64,000 bases of DNA, taken from positions 124,001 through 188,000 of the forward strand of contig NZ_BCWY01000001.1 of NCBI RefSeq assembly GCF_001894825.1, given 5' to 3'. This document shows, in pieces, positions 25,451 through 34,102 of this stretch (positions within the stretch are counted from its first letter, which is position 1; each line of letters begins with the position of its first letter). This DNA is from Rhodococcus jostii NBRC 16295. GTDB lineage: Bacteria; Actinomycetota; Actinomycetes; Mycobacteriales; Mycobacteriaceae. A program made the position numbers and the translations under genes. The notes beneath the pieces were generated by a model. It made no database searches and was not told the DNA's origin. It saw nothing but the letters and a program-made list of their open reading frames with translations.

Positions 25451-26295
25451 GCACCTTCGGGCCCGACGTACTCGGAATGCCGCTCGGTGAGGACTCGGCC
25501 GCGGGCGCGGTCCGTCTGCGTCTGGGCTCACGCCCATTCAGTCTCTCGGTCCTCCAATCGGATACCGATGGACTCGACTACCTCGGGTGGGAGGCAACCG
25601 ATCGCCGCGCATTGATTGACGTCGCCGACAGGCTCAAAGGCATGGGCGTCGATATCGAGGAGCTGTCCGCCGCCGAATGCGCCGATCGCCGCGTCGACGA
25701 GGCCATCCGGTTCACCGACCCGAACGAGTACGTTCACGAGGTGTACGCGGGATCGCACGCCATCACCCGGCCCGTCGTTCCGGTCGGGCACTGCAGCGGC
25801 TTCGTCGGCATGGGCCACGCGTTCCTGCTGGTGCCCGACGCCCCGTCCACGGAAGGGTTCTTTCGCGACGCATTCGACCTCTCGGTGAGCGATCGCCTGG
25901 ACTTCGGGATGGGGGAGAGCCCGTTCGAGCCGGGTCCGGCACGTGTGACGGTCAGCTTCGTGACGTCGGGTCCGCATCATCACCTGCTCGCTCTCGCACA
26001 GGGGCCGGCCGACACCGACAACCACGGTCTCGCGCACATCATGATTGAGGTACGTGAATTGGACGACCTCGGCTTCGCCTACGACCGCGCGACCGAGCGC
26101 AATTGCGTTGTCACCACCATGGGCCGCCACGTCAACGACCAGATGGTCTCGTTCTATGCGGCCGGGCCGGGGGGAACCCCCATCGAATACAGCTGGGGCG
26201 GACGCCCCGGGCCGTCCGAGCAGGAATCGATTCCTCGCTATGACAAGTCCAGCATCTGGGGACACCGACCGATCAAGGAGAGCGTGACGAAATGA
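25393..26295 (+). CDS. extradiol-type ring-cleavage dioxygenase (VOC superfamily, BphC-like)
   Basis: 300 residues, the size of two-domain BphC-type enzymes. Metal ligands can be placed at H142 (GMGHAFLLV), H215 (GLAHIMIEV) and E265 (GTPIEYSWGG), matching the 2-His-1-carboxylate triad. FGPDVLGM and FTDPNEYVHEVYAG are also typical. The reaction would be Fe(II)-dependent meta-cleavage of a catechol-like ring. It is the first gene of an operon, overlapping the Rieske oxygenase gene by ATGA. The substrate is unknown, and N-heterocyclic or amino-substituted diols are plausible from context. Confidence 0.9.
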   Translation: MLIQRLGYAGLLSSDAEGWRTFGPDVLGMPLGEDSAAGAVRLRLGSRPFSLSVLQSDTDGLDYLGWEATDRRALIDVADRLKGMGVDIEELSAAECADRRVDEAIRFTDPNEYVHEVYAGSHAITRPVVPVGHCSGFVGMGHAFLLVPDAPSTEGFFRDAFDLSVSDRLDFGMGESPFEPGPARVTVSFVTSGPHHHLLALAQGPADTDNHGLAHIMIEVRELDDLGFAYDRATERNCVVTTMGRHVNDQMVSFYAAGPGGTPIEYSWGGRPGPSEQESIPRYDKSSIWGHRPIKESVTK

Positions 26296-27566
26296 CCATT
26301 GACGCAACGGATGCACGCAAGAACGACGAGCGAGAGATCTACAACCTTGCGGTAGACCCGACGACCCGGCGGGAAAAGCCCTGGGAGCGTTACCTCGAGG
26401 CGGAGTTGGGTTTCCGGAATCACTGGTATCCAGCATTTTTCAGCCACGAGCTCGTGGAGGCGGACGTCAGCGACATCCACGGGGAACCGGCAGTGGCGAT
26501 GAAGGCCGAAATTCTTCTCGGCGAACGAATTCTGTTTCGGCGGGTCGAGGGGAAAGTGCTCGCGGTGGAGGATCGGTGTCTGCACCGAGGCGTTGCGTTG
26601 TCGGCGCGGCCGGAGTGCTATACCGCCGACACGATCACCTGCTGGTATCACGGCTTCACCTACGCCATGGACAGCGGCGCCCTGACCTCGGTGATCACGG
26701 ACCCGAAGTCGCGTCTCGTCGGCAAACTGGCCATCAAGTCCTACCCGGTCGAAGAAGCAGCCGGACTGGTTTGGGTGTACATCGGTGACGGCGACCCACA
26801 CCCCCTCGCGAACGACGTTCAGCCCGGCGTCCTCGACGACGACATGGTGGTCTACCCATTCGGGTGGGCGAAGGTCGTCGACTGCAACTGGCGCACCGCC
26901 GCGGAGAACGGCTTCGATCCGGCCCATGCCTACATCCACCGCAACTCGGCATGGGTGACCGACTACAAGGTCCCCATGGTCCTCGGGGACACCGCAATCT
27001 CGAGCCGGCAAGGCATGAAGATCATGACCGAGGACGACGCCCCCAAGGGTGTGCTTCTCGAACGCGGTGGCGGAACCGCGGTGTGGTCGGCTGATGTCGC
27101 CCCCGACCTCACCGTCTCGTCTCGTTTCGATCCCAGCGACGAGGGCGTCCTCGAAGGCATGAGCCCGGACGTCAGCGTCTGGATGCCCTGCGGGCTGTGG
27201 GTGGACCCGATGCCCGAACCGGGCATGATCCACCTCGAGTGGTACGTCCCCGTCGATCGCTACCACCACCGCTACATCATCACCTGGGCCAAGCGAGTGA
27301 CGAACGAGGACGAGAAGGAACAGTTCATCACCTCGACCAAGGAGAAGTGGAGCGACTACATCCCCGCGGAATTCAACGACGACGACGTCTTCGCGCGCAA
27401 GGCGATGGCCGAATTCTACGATCACGGCAACGGATGGCGGGATGAGCGTTTGTTCAGCCCTGACGTGGTCATCACGAACTGGCGCAAACTCGTGAACAAG
27501 CATGCCCGAGGCGTGCAGACCGCCGAGCATGCATGGGCCACCTACACCCCACCCACCGATGACTGA
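26292..27566 (+). CDS. Rieske oxygenase, terminal component, carbazole dioxygenase (CarAa)-like
   Basis: 424 residues. Rieske ligands are C96-x-H98 and C117-x2-H120 in TITCWYHGFTYAMD. The iron site is suggested by H212 and H216 in AENGFDPAHAYIHRNS. The arrangement WYHGFTY, LVWVYIGDGDPHPLA, LEWYVPVDRYHH and a C-terminal GVQTAEHA closely follows carbazole 1,9a-dioxygenase CarAa and 2-oxoquinoline 8-monooxygenase rather than naphthalene-type enzymes. No ferredoxin or reductase gene is adjacent. The reductase at 940-1935 or the ferredoxin fusion at 19734-21443 could serve. Likely attacks an N-heteroaromatic ring. Confidence 0.9.
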   Translation: MTIDATDARKNDEREIYNLAVDPTTRREKPWERYLEAELGFRNHWYPAFFSHELVEADVSDIHGEPAVAMKAEILLGERILFRRVEGKVLAVEDRCLHRGVALSARPECYTADTITCWYHGFTYAMDSGALTSVITDPKSRLVGKLAIKSYPVEEAAGLVWVYIGDGDPHPLANDVQPGVLDDDMVVYPFGWAKVVDCNWRTAAENGFDPAHAYIHRNSAWVTDYKVPMVLGDTAISSRQGMKIMTEDDAPKGVLLERGGGTAVWSADVAPDLTVSSRFDPSDEGVLEGMSPDVSVWMPCGLWVDPMPEPGMIHLEWYVPVDRYHHRYIITWAKRVTNEDEKEQFITSTKEKWSDYIPAEFNDDDVFARKAMAEFYDHGNGWRDERLFSPDVVITNWRKLVNKHARGVQTAEHAWATYTPPTDD

Positions 27567-28869
27567 GACAACGAACACCGCTCCCGCGGCCGCCTGCTTC
27601 ACGATCGCCGACCACGTGAGCCCGGACGAAGCACGCGACGTGCTCGTCCGGATGGTCGACACACCGTCACCGACGGGGCACGAGGCCCAGCTGGTCGGCG
27701 TGATCGCCGACTGGGCGCGCAGCAACGAGATCGAGTACACCGTCGACGCCGGCCCCGGTGAGGCCGCCAGCATTGTGCTGGACCTCCCGGGCACCGGCGA
27801 CGGCCCTGTACTCCTCGTCTACGCGCCGCTCGACATCGCCGAAAGTGCAGATCTGGAACGAGATTCACCATGGTTCGGATCTGTCGAGACGCTCAGGGAA
27901 TGGCAGACGGCACGTATCCGCGGGACGGAGGTCGGTGGGGCGGGAGCGGAGAATCCCAAAGGGTTCGTCCTCGCCGCGCTGATGGCACTGCTCGCGCTCA
28001 AACGGTCGGGGTGGACAGCTCCCGGGACCCTACGGCTGGCGTTGTGCGGAAGCGCGATGCCCACCCTCGGTGCCACGCCCGAGGAGCTGGGCTTTGGTTC
28101 CGGACTGCTCCGGCTGCTCCAGAAAGGTCTGCACGCGGACGGCGCCATCTCGTGTAAACCTGGGTGGACCGTCGCGCATGAAGAGGTCGGCCTGACCTGG
28201 TTGCGCGTCCGCTTGACCGGCCGCCAAGCCTACGTGGGATTTCGCCACAAAGCGCCCTACGACAACGCCATCACCCGCGCCGGCCGCCTCGCAGCCGAAC
28301 TCGAGGAATGGTTCACCGACTACGCACGCACCGAGACCAGTGGCCTGGTTGCACCGCAAGGCATTGTCGCTGCCATCCGCGGCGGCGCGCCCGAGAAGTC
28401 GGCATTCGTCGGCGAGGTGTGCGATCTATACCTCGATGTCCGGGTGAGTCCCCGGCGAAAGCCCGCCGAGGTGGTCCGCCTCGTGAGAGCGAAACTCATC
28501 GAAGTATTGGGTCCGCCGGGACTCGATTGGCGTCTGGACGTACGCGCCACCGTTCCACCGAGCGCCACCGACGAAGCCGAGCCGATCATCGTCTCGGCAC
28601 GCCGAGCATGGGAGGTCATTGAGGGCGGCCCGCACCGTCACATCGACAACACCAGCGGAGCATCGGATACGTGCATTCTGCGGCTATGGGGCATTCCGAC
28701 CGCCCGCGTCGGTATGCCTCTGCGAGTTGGACTGGACAGCTGGCTGGGTCCGGACACTCTAGGCCTCAATGTTGTCGATGTCACGGACTGCCTGACGCTC
28801 TCCGAATTGATTGCACTGACCGCGATCGACAGCTGTGCGCAGGTGACTCCCGATCCCCTCGCGCGATAG
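27559..28869 (+). CDS. M20-family amidohydrolase/peptidase (LysK/ArgE-like)
   Basis: 436 residues from the ATG at 27559, which overlaps the 3' end of the Rieske gene by 8 bases. The N-terminal SPTGHEAQL and GGAGAENPKGFVLAALMALLAL and the central dimerisation-domain stretch LTWLRVRLTGRQAYVGF are typical of M20 metallopeptidases. The metal-site HxD motif is atypical: the usual GHxD region reads LVYAPLDIAES, so one zinc ligand may be missing. NTSGASDTCILR supplies a later conserved segment. It probably hydrolyses an amide or N-acyl bond formed after ring cleavage. Altered metal binding should be considered. Confidence 0.8.
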   Translation: MTETTNTAPAAACFTIADHVSPDEARDVLVRMVDTPSPTGHEAQLVGVIADWARSNEIEYTVDAGPGEAASIVLDLPGTGDGPVLLVYAPLDIAESADLERDSPWFGSVETLREWQTARIRGTEVGGAGAENPKGFVLAALMALLALKRSGWTAPGTLRLALCGSAMPTLGATPEELGFGSGLLRLLQKGLHADGAISCKPGWTVAHEEVGLTWLRVRLTGRQAYVGFRHKAPYDNAITRAGRLAAELEEWFTDYARTETSGLVAPQGIVAAIRGGAPEKSAFVGEVCDLYLDVRVSPRRKPAEVVRLVRAKLIEVLGPPGLDWRLDVRATVPPSATDEAEPIIVSARRAWEVIEGGPHRHIDNTSGASDTCILRLWGIPTARVGMPLRVGLDSWLGPDTLGLNVVDVTDCLTLSELIALTAIDSCAQVTPDPLAR

Positions 28870-28873
28870 CGGA

Positions 28874-28909
28874 CCGAGCCGGCCGACGCCTTACTGGTCG
28901 GCCGCTCGG
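28874..28909. terminator. bidirectional hairpin between convergent M20 and TetR genes
   Basis: CCGAGC-C-GGCCGAC and GTCGGCC-GCTCGG pair over 13 bases with one bulge. The TetR stop codon lies in the loop. Confidence 0.5.
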
Positions 28910-29607
28910 ACTGCGCCCTCGAGCAGGTTCGCTATGTACCTCTCGAAGTATGTGCGATTCGCGTGCACCGCGCCGTCGACGTCGACATCGACAACCTGCG
29001 GTCGTCGACGCAGGATGGAATCGACACTCACACCGAAGAGTGCATCGACGATTTGCTCGGCCAAAAGTCGTCCGGAGCTTTCGGTCACCGTGTCGGCACC
29101 GTCGGCGTCGACGATAATTCGGTAAACATGATCGACCCAGCTCGCCATGTAGGTCCCGTGACGAGCGCTGGTACGCGGGTTCCCGCGAAACGACTCCGAG
29201 AACGACACCATCAACGAGTCGCCGCGGCCGACGAGATGTTCGACAGCGTCGATCGAACTTGCGACCAGCGCCTCGGGCAGGGGTTGCCCGTACCACTGCT
29301 CACGGGTGGCTGTGAGCCGATCCTCGTCGAAATACCCGAATGCTTCGGCAATCACCGCATCGAGAATGTCGAGCTTGGAAGGAAAATAGTAGTAGATCGC
29401 CTTGGGGGAGAGGTTGAGCCGGTCGGCGATGTCTCCAAGGCTGGTGTCGGCGTAGCCATTTGAGGTGAACAAGTGTTCGGCAGCCTCGACAATGGCCTGG
29501 ATCTTGGCCCGGCGGCGACGGGTACTGGGCCGACCGGCGCCGTCACCGTGCACATTGTTCTGCGCCACCCGCTTATTCTCCATATCCGAAAGGTCAAGGT
29601 CAGCCAT
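28891..29607 (-). CDS. TetR-family transcriptional regulator
   Basis: 238 residues with an N-terminal TetR HTH (IVEAAEHLFTSNGYADTSLGDIADRL then LSPKAIYYYFPSK), preceded by a basic Arg-rich stretch, and a helical C-terminal domain. Its start codon overlaps that of the divergent AtzG-like gene, so either this start or the alternative MENKR eight codons later is used. AGGG lies 7 bases before the upstream ATG. It probably represses the divergent amidase operon and perhaps the convergent dioxygenase operon. Confidence 0.85.
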   Translation of the reverse strand: MADLDLSDMENKRVAQNNVHGDGAGRPSTRRRRAKIQAIVEAAEHLFTSNGYADTSLGDIADRLNLSPKAIYYYFPSKLDILDAVIAEAFGYFDEDRLTATREQWYGQPLPEALVASSIDAVEHLVGRGDSLMVSFSESFRGNPRTSARHGTYMASWVDHVYRIIVDADGADTVTESSGRLLAEQIVDALFGVSVDSILRRRPQVVDVDVDGAVHANRTYFERYIANLLEGAVRAADQ

Positions 29608-29800
29608 GCCGCTACCCTATCGTTCCACCGCGACAGAGCACAGCGACTCCCACACCGCGTCCGAAATCGCTGCCACCGCCGCGGGGCTCGGATTCACCCT
29701 CAATTGTGCCGACGGAGCCAGTGCAGCACAGCATCTGAGCGGACTGCGGTCTGCGCAGGACGCGATCACCGCCTGGTTGAACGGAGATCAGGACCGATGA
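29606..29800 (+). CDS. AtzG/HpxX-like small amidase partner (DUF4089-like)
   Basis: 64 residues: SHTASEIAATAAGLGFTL through NCADGASAAQHLSGL to AWLNGDQDR. The length, helical pattern and position directly before an AtzE-like amidase (4-base overlap, ATGA) fit the AtzG/HpxX proteins that stabilise their amidase. The identification depends on context as much as on sequence. CAAGG lies 7 bases before the ATG, which overlaps the TetR start on the other strand. Confidence 0.6.
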   Translation: MPLPYRSTATEHSDSHTASEIAATAAGLGFTLNCADGASAAQHLSGLRSAQDAITAWLNGDQDR

Positions 29801-31062
29801 GACCGAACAGCGCACCAGCGAAGTTCACGCAACCCGCAACACCAGACGTGGCGGGGTGGTTCCTCGAGACGGACTGGGACGGCGCGTTTGCCGAGCTCCG
29901 CACCGCAGGAGATAGGCCCTCCTCGCTCGCCGGAAGGCCTATCGCGATCAAAGCCAATATCGCGGTGCGAGGTTTCCGGCGCTCGGCCGGCTGTGCCGCC
30001 TACGCCGATGAACCGCCCCAGGACTGCGACGCTCCCGTGGTGGCGGCGGTCCGGTCGGCGGGCACCGCCATCGTCGGAACGACGAACATGGACGAACTTG
30101 CATACGGCTTTACCGGCCGAAATAGCCACTTCGGGTCTGTCGCCAACCCCCACGCAGCTGGGTGCATATCGGGTGGGTCGTCGAGCGGCAGCGCAGCGGC
30201 GATAGCCGGCGGCATGATCGACATCGCACTCGGCACCGACACCAACGGCTCGATACGGATCCCCTCCGCTCTGTGCGGAATATGGGGGCTTCGACCGACC
30301 TCGGGTGCGGTATCCTCGCGCGGAATGCGTTATCTCTCTACCACACTCGATACCCCGGGGCCCATGGCCGCCACAGCGCAGTTATTGCGCGAACTGGCCT
30401 CCGCAATGGGCATCGCCTCCTCCGGTCCGGTGGCCGCCGGGGATGCGGTAATCGCGGTAGTGGACGGGTTCCCCGCGGAACCTGCCACACCGGCCATGCG
30501 CGATGCCGTGTCGATCGCGGCGCGCGCGCTGGACTCGACGCGGAGGGTCCGAACTGCGTGGGCGGGTGCTGCCCGATTCGGTGCCCAGATCCTCACCGCC
30601 TCCGAGATCGCGGCCGAGACCCGCACGGCGCTGCTCGAGCGTCCCCACGACATCGGCCATGATTTGCGTGCGCGTCTGGTCGCCGCGAACGCCGCCTCGA
30701 TCGATGCGACGGAAGCGTTGCAGCTCAGAGGCGTATTGATGTCACGAGTTGCTGATCTTTTCGACGGCGCGGACGTCCTGATCCTGCCGACGGTACCGAC
30801 GACGGCACCGCTGTCGAGGCTGAGCACGCTCGAGATCGATGGCCAGGTGGAGGCGCTGAACCCGGCTCTCGGGCGGTGCTGCATTCCGTTCTCGTTCCTC
30901 GGCCTGCCGGCACTGTCGGTGCCCGTCGCCGAACCCGACGACCTCGGGCTACCACGCGGTGTTCAGCTCGTCGGGCGTCCGGGCGGGGACGCCCTTTTGC
31001 TCGAGTTGGCGTGCATGCTCGAATCCGCAGGTACCGCCGCGGCGCAGGTGTTGACGCGATGA
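29797..31062 (+). CDS. amidase signature-family enzyme (AtzE/HpxY-like)
   Basis: 421 residues of the GatA/AtzE class with a Ser-cisSer-Lys site: Lys52 in PIAIKANIAV, the Ser-rich stretch SGGSSSGSAAAIAGG at about 125-139, and nucleophile Ser152 in DTNGSIRIPS. AtzE hydrolyses 1-carboxybiuret and HpxY is assigned to oxalurate. Here it is flanked by an AtzG/HpxX-like gene and a gamma-glutamyltransferase-fold gene, the arrangement of hpxWXYZ-type clusters. A carbamoyl- or oxamate-like amide from heterocycle breakdown is therefore a plausible substrate. Confidence 0.85.
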   Translation: MRPNSAPAKFTQPATPDVAGWFLETDWDGAFAELRTAGDRPSSLAGRPIAIKANIAVRGFRRSAGCAAYADEPPQDCDAPVVAAVRSAGTAIVGTTNMDELAYGFTGRNSHFGSVANPHAAGCISGGSSSGSAAAIAGGMIDIALGTDTNGSIRIPSALCGIWGLRPTSGAVSSRGMRYLSTTLDTPGPMAATAQLLRELASAMGIASSGPVAAGDAVIAVVDGFPAEPATPAMRDAVSIAARALDSTRRVRTAWAGAARFGAQILTASEIAAETRTALLERPHDIGHDLRARLVAANAASIDATEALQLRGVLMSRVADLFDGADVLILPTVPTTAPLSRLSTLEIDGQVEALNPALGRCCIPFSFLGLPALSVPVAEPDDLGLPRGVQLVGRPGGDALLLELACMLESAGTAAAQVLTR

Positions 31063-32576
31063 GCGGCGCGGCAGTTGCGAGCCCCCATTACCTGGCGACA
31101 ATGGCCGGAGCCGACGTACTTGCTGGTGGTGGTAACGCCGTCGATGCGGCCGTGGCCACTAATCTGACGTTGGCTGTCGTTACTCCCTACTTCTGCGGTG
31201 TCGGCGGAGACCTGCTGGCGATGGTGTGGGACGGGTCGGTCCACGGCTATCTCGGTGTCGGACGTTCCTCCGAGGCAGCGCACATCGATCACATCCAGGC
31301 CCTTCCGGGGCCCCGATCGCGTGTCGGCGGCCGGACTGTGACAGTTCCCGGTGCGGTCCAAGGTTGGTTTGATCTCCTCGATCGCTGGGGTACCTGGGAT
31401 TTCGACGCTGTGGCCCGCACCGCGGTCGCCAACGCGCGGTCCGGGCTGAGAGTGAGCTCGGCCGCTCGGGTGCGCATCGAACGCGCGCTGGAGTCCTACC
31501 CGGCCGACAGTTCCGTGCACGAGTTCTGCGCCGAGTGGCGCGGTGACAACACCGTACGGCAGCAAGCGCTCGCCGAGTTGCTGGTATCGCTGGGCCGCTG
31601 CGGGCCGTCGCATTTCTACGACGGACCGGTCGCCGGCGAGATTGTGCACACGGTGACCGATGCCGGGGGAATCCTGACCGCTGACGACCTCGCATCGCAT
31701 CGGGGAATGTGGGTGGATCCGCTGTCGTGCACGTACAGGGGACGGCAGATATTCGAACTGCCGCCGCCGACTCAAGGAACGATGGCACTCGAAGCTCTGC
31801 GGCTGGTCGAGGACGATCGTCGACGCAGTTCCGCTGAACGCTCCCATCAGTTGGTGGAGGCGATGAAATGCGCGCTGTTCGATCGAGACACCACGATCAC
31901 CGATCCCGCCCGAATGACGCGTTCGGCACAGGAGCTGATCTCGGATATTCACATCGACCGGATCCGATCGGAGTTCGACCCCGACTCCGCTCGTAACCCT
32001 GGCGCAGCGGTCGTTCAGCGTGGAGGGACAGCGGCGATCTGCGCCACCGACTCATCCGGGTTGTCGATCAGTTTGCTGCAATCGAATCTGATGCCGCTCG
32101 GGTCGGGTGTCAATGTGCCCAATAGCGGGTTCGTTCTGCACAACCGCGGGGCGTCGTTCAGCTACGACCGCGACCACGTCAATGCTTGGGCCCCGAGCAA
32201 GCTTCCGATGCACACATTGGCGCCCGGCATGATCATCGACGGGAGCTCACCGAGTCTGCTCTTCGCGACCATGGGCGCCGATGCGCAACCACAGGTGCAT
32301 CTACAGCTACTTACCGCACTGCTCGACGACGGAGTCAACATTGCGTCGGCGTTGGCCCGGCCCCGGTGGAGCGTGGAACCGGGAACGTGGAAGGTTCGCG
32401 TGGAAGCAGACATGGACGCCACGGTGCTGGCTGGGCTTCGAGGCCGGGGGCACGATGTGGAGATTGTCGCGCCGTACAGCGACATGATGGGTCATGCGCA
32501 GCTGATCGATCTGTCCGGCACGGCGGTGCGGGCAGCATCCGATCCACGCGCGGAAGGTCTGGCGCTGGTGTTGTAG
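31059..32576 (+). CDS. gamma-glutamyltransferase-fold Ntn hydrolase (HpxW-like)
   Basis: 505 residues, with GGT-family motifs: AGGGNAVDAAVATNLTLAVV near residues 22-41, GVGGDLLAMVWDG, TVPGAVQGWFDLL, and the autoproteolytic nucleophile Thr324 in QRGGTAAICATD. There is no signal peptide, unlike periplasmic GGTs, so it should act in the cytoplasm. HpxW, with this fold, hydrolyses oxamate to oxalate and ammonia. The 4-base overlap with the amidase gene and the AtzG-like gene before that make a HpxX-HpxY-HpxW order. GGT proper is the alternative. Confidence 0.85.
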   Translation: MSGAAVASPHYLATMAGADVLAGGGNAVDAAVATNLTLAVVTPYFCGVGGDLLAMVWDGSVHGYLGVGRSSEAAHIDHIQALPGPRSRVGGRTVTVPGAVQGWFDLLDRWGTWDFDAVARTAVANARSGLRVSSAARVRIERALESYPADSSVHEFCAEWRGDNTVRQQALAELLVSLGRCGPSHFYDGPVAGEIVHTVTDAGGILTADDLASHRGMWVDPLSCTYRGRQIFELPPPTQGTMALEALRLVEDDRRRSSAERSHQLVEAMKCALFDRDTTITDPARMTRSAQELISDIHIDRIRSEFDPDSARNPGAAVVQRGGTAAICATDSSGLSISLLQSNLMPLGSGVNVPNSGFVLHNRGASFSYDRDHVNAWAPSKLPMHTLAPGMIIDGSSPSLLFATMGADAQPQVHLQLLTALLDDGVNIASALARPRWSVEPGTWKVRVEADMDATVLAGLRGRGHDVEIVAPYSDMMGHAQLIDLSGTAVRAASDPRAEGLALVL

Positions 32577-32598
32577 CACGTTCGCCTTGCTCTGCTTG

Positions 32599-32625
32599 GG
32601 CCCCGGACTGTGTCGGTCCGGGGCC
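32599..32625. terminator. strong hairpin between convergent operons
   Basis: GGCCCCGGAC (32599-32608) and GTCCGGGGCC (32616-32625) pair perfectly around a 7-base loop. It lies between the stops of the HpxW-like gene and the convergent amidohydrolase, so it probably ends both transcripts. Confidence 0.6.
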
Positions 32626-32659
32626 AAAGCAGTGCACGGCGGGGTCGAGTCTCGAATGC

Positions 32660-34051
32660 TCAGATCACCTTCCAGGTAGACAGATCGGGCAGTCCGCTCC
32701 GAGCAACGATTGCCTCTCCCGCCGTCTGCGCTCGGCGGTAGAGGGCGACTTCGTCGATCGTGGTCAGGGAGTAGTTGTCGACGACCTTCCTGCCGTCAAC
32801 GAAGACTGTGTGGACTCCGCGGCCGTCCGCCGACCACACCAGCTGAGCGGCGACATTGAGAAGCGGTGTCCACTCGGGGCGCAGTCGGTCGTGCAGCACC
32901 AGGTCTGCCTTCTTACCGACCTCGATCGAACCGATCTCATGTTCGGCGTGGATCGAGCGTGCCCCACCTAGGGTGGCCATCTCGAACGCCATCTCCGAAG
33001 GGAACATGCTGGGGTCGCGACGTGCATCTTTGTAGAGGCCGGCCACCAGGTACGTCGCTCGCATCATGTCTGCGTAGTTGGAGGCATTGCAGCCGTCGAT
33101 GCCGATCGAGACATTGACACCGGCTTTGACCAGTTCCGGTACTCGCCCGATCTGGGTCACCCCGACCGAACAGCGCAACGCCGCGGTAGGTGCATGGGCA
33201 ACGGACGTACCGGACCGCGCGAGCAAGTCGATTTCGGCGTCTGTTACGTGCACTGCATGTGCCACTACACAATTGGGTCCCAGAACGCCGAGGCGGTCGA
33301 GATGTTCGAGTGGCCGCTCCCCGTATTGCTCGGCGAACCCGGCGGCGTCGCCCGGACCGTGCGACATATGGAAGTTGATGCCGGTTTCCCACCGTTTGGC
33401 CGCATCCGCGGCCGCCGTCCACAGTTCGTCGCTGCAGGTCGTGTGCCCGAGAACCATTGCCCAGGCCTGAATGCGCCCCCCGGCGGCATTACGGTGATCG
33501 GCGAGCGTCTTCTCGAGATTCGCGATTGCTTCAACGGTGCTCTGGCGCAGCGGCAGTGGCTCCGGCGGAAGGTCCCAGATCCATTTGCCGACGCGGCCGC
33601 GAATTCCGATTTCGACAAGCCCGTCGACGACCGCGTCCACGTACTTGATGCTCCCTGCCTCGAGGAAGCACGTCGTGCCCGACTTGAGCATTTCGGTGGC
33701 GAGAAGTTGCGCCGACAGGCGCTCTTCGTCCTCGGTGTACATACCGTACATCGGGCAGAGCCAGTCGAAGATCAGAGTGTCGAGGTCGATGTTCTCCGGT
33801 GCATACCCCTTGGTGAGGGGCTCGCCGGTCAGATGAACATGGGTGTTGACCATTCCGGGGGTGACCACGAATCGAGAGCCGTCGATCGTCTCACGCGCGT
33901 CATAGCGGGAATCAAGTTCGGCTGTCTTTCCGATGTCCACTATTCGGTCCCTGTTGATCGCGACACTCGCATCGGCGAGGACATGACGGTCGGCGTTCAT
34001 CGTGACGACCATCGTGTTGTTGATCAGGGTGTCGATGTGAGCGCGCGGCAT
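32660..34051 (-). CDS. amidohydrolase of the ATZ/TRZ (S-adenosylhomocysteine/guanine deaminase-like) family
   Basis: 463 residues. The first metal ligands are in VNTHVHLTGEPLTKG, later His in VVAHAVHV, and the catalytic Asp in GIDGCNASNYADMM. The C-terminal IEVGKKADLVLHD and VFVDGRKVVDN are typical of the family. The usual HxxE proton shuttle is altered: the segment reads NFHMSHGPGD where relatives have HVAET, so His replaces Glu. Such enzymes deaminate or dechlorinate purines, triazines and similar rings. A palindrome at 34090-34102 lies 39 bases upstream. Its own transcription unit. Confidence 0.9.
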   Translation of the reverse strand: MPRAHIDTLINNTMVVTMNADRHVLADASVAINRDRIVDIGKTAELDSRYDARETIDGSRFVVTPGMVNTHVHLTGEPLTKGYAPENIDLDTLIFDWLCPMYGMYTEDEERLSAQLLATEMLKSGTTCFLEAGSIKYVDAVVDGLVEIGIRGRVGKWIWDLPPEPLPLRQSTVEAIANLEKTLADHRNAAGGRIQAWAMVLGHTTCSDELWTAAADAAKRWETGINFHMSHGPGDAAGFAEQYGERPLEHLDRLGVLGPNCVVAHAVHVTDAEIDLLARSGTSVAHAPTAALRCSVGVTQIGRVPELVKAGVNVSIGIDGCNASNYADMMRATYLVAGLYKDARRDPSMFPSEMAFEMATLGGARSIHAEHEIGSIEVGKKADLVLHDRLRPEWTPLLNVAAQLVWSADGRGVHTVFVDGRKVVDNYSLTTIDEVALYRRAQTAGEAIVARSGLPDLSTWKVI

Positions 34052-34089
34052 ACGAGGCTCCTTGCTGGTGTGTGCGAGGCGGTTCTACG

Positions 34090-34102
34090 CACATGTCATG
34101 TG
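34090..34102. promoter_or_regulatory. palindrome CACATGTCATGTG
   Basis: Perfect 6-bp arms around one central base, 39 bases before the amidohydrolase start codon. Candidate operator. Confidence 0.35.
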
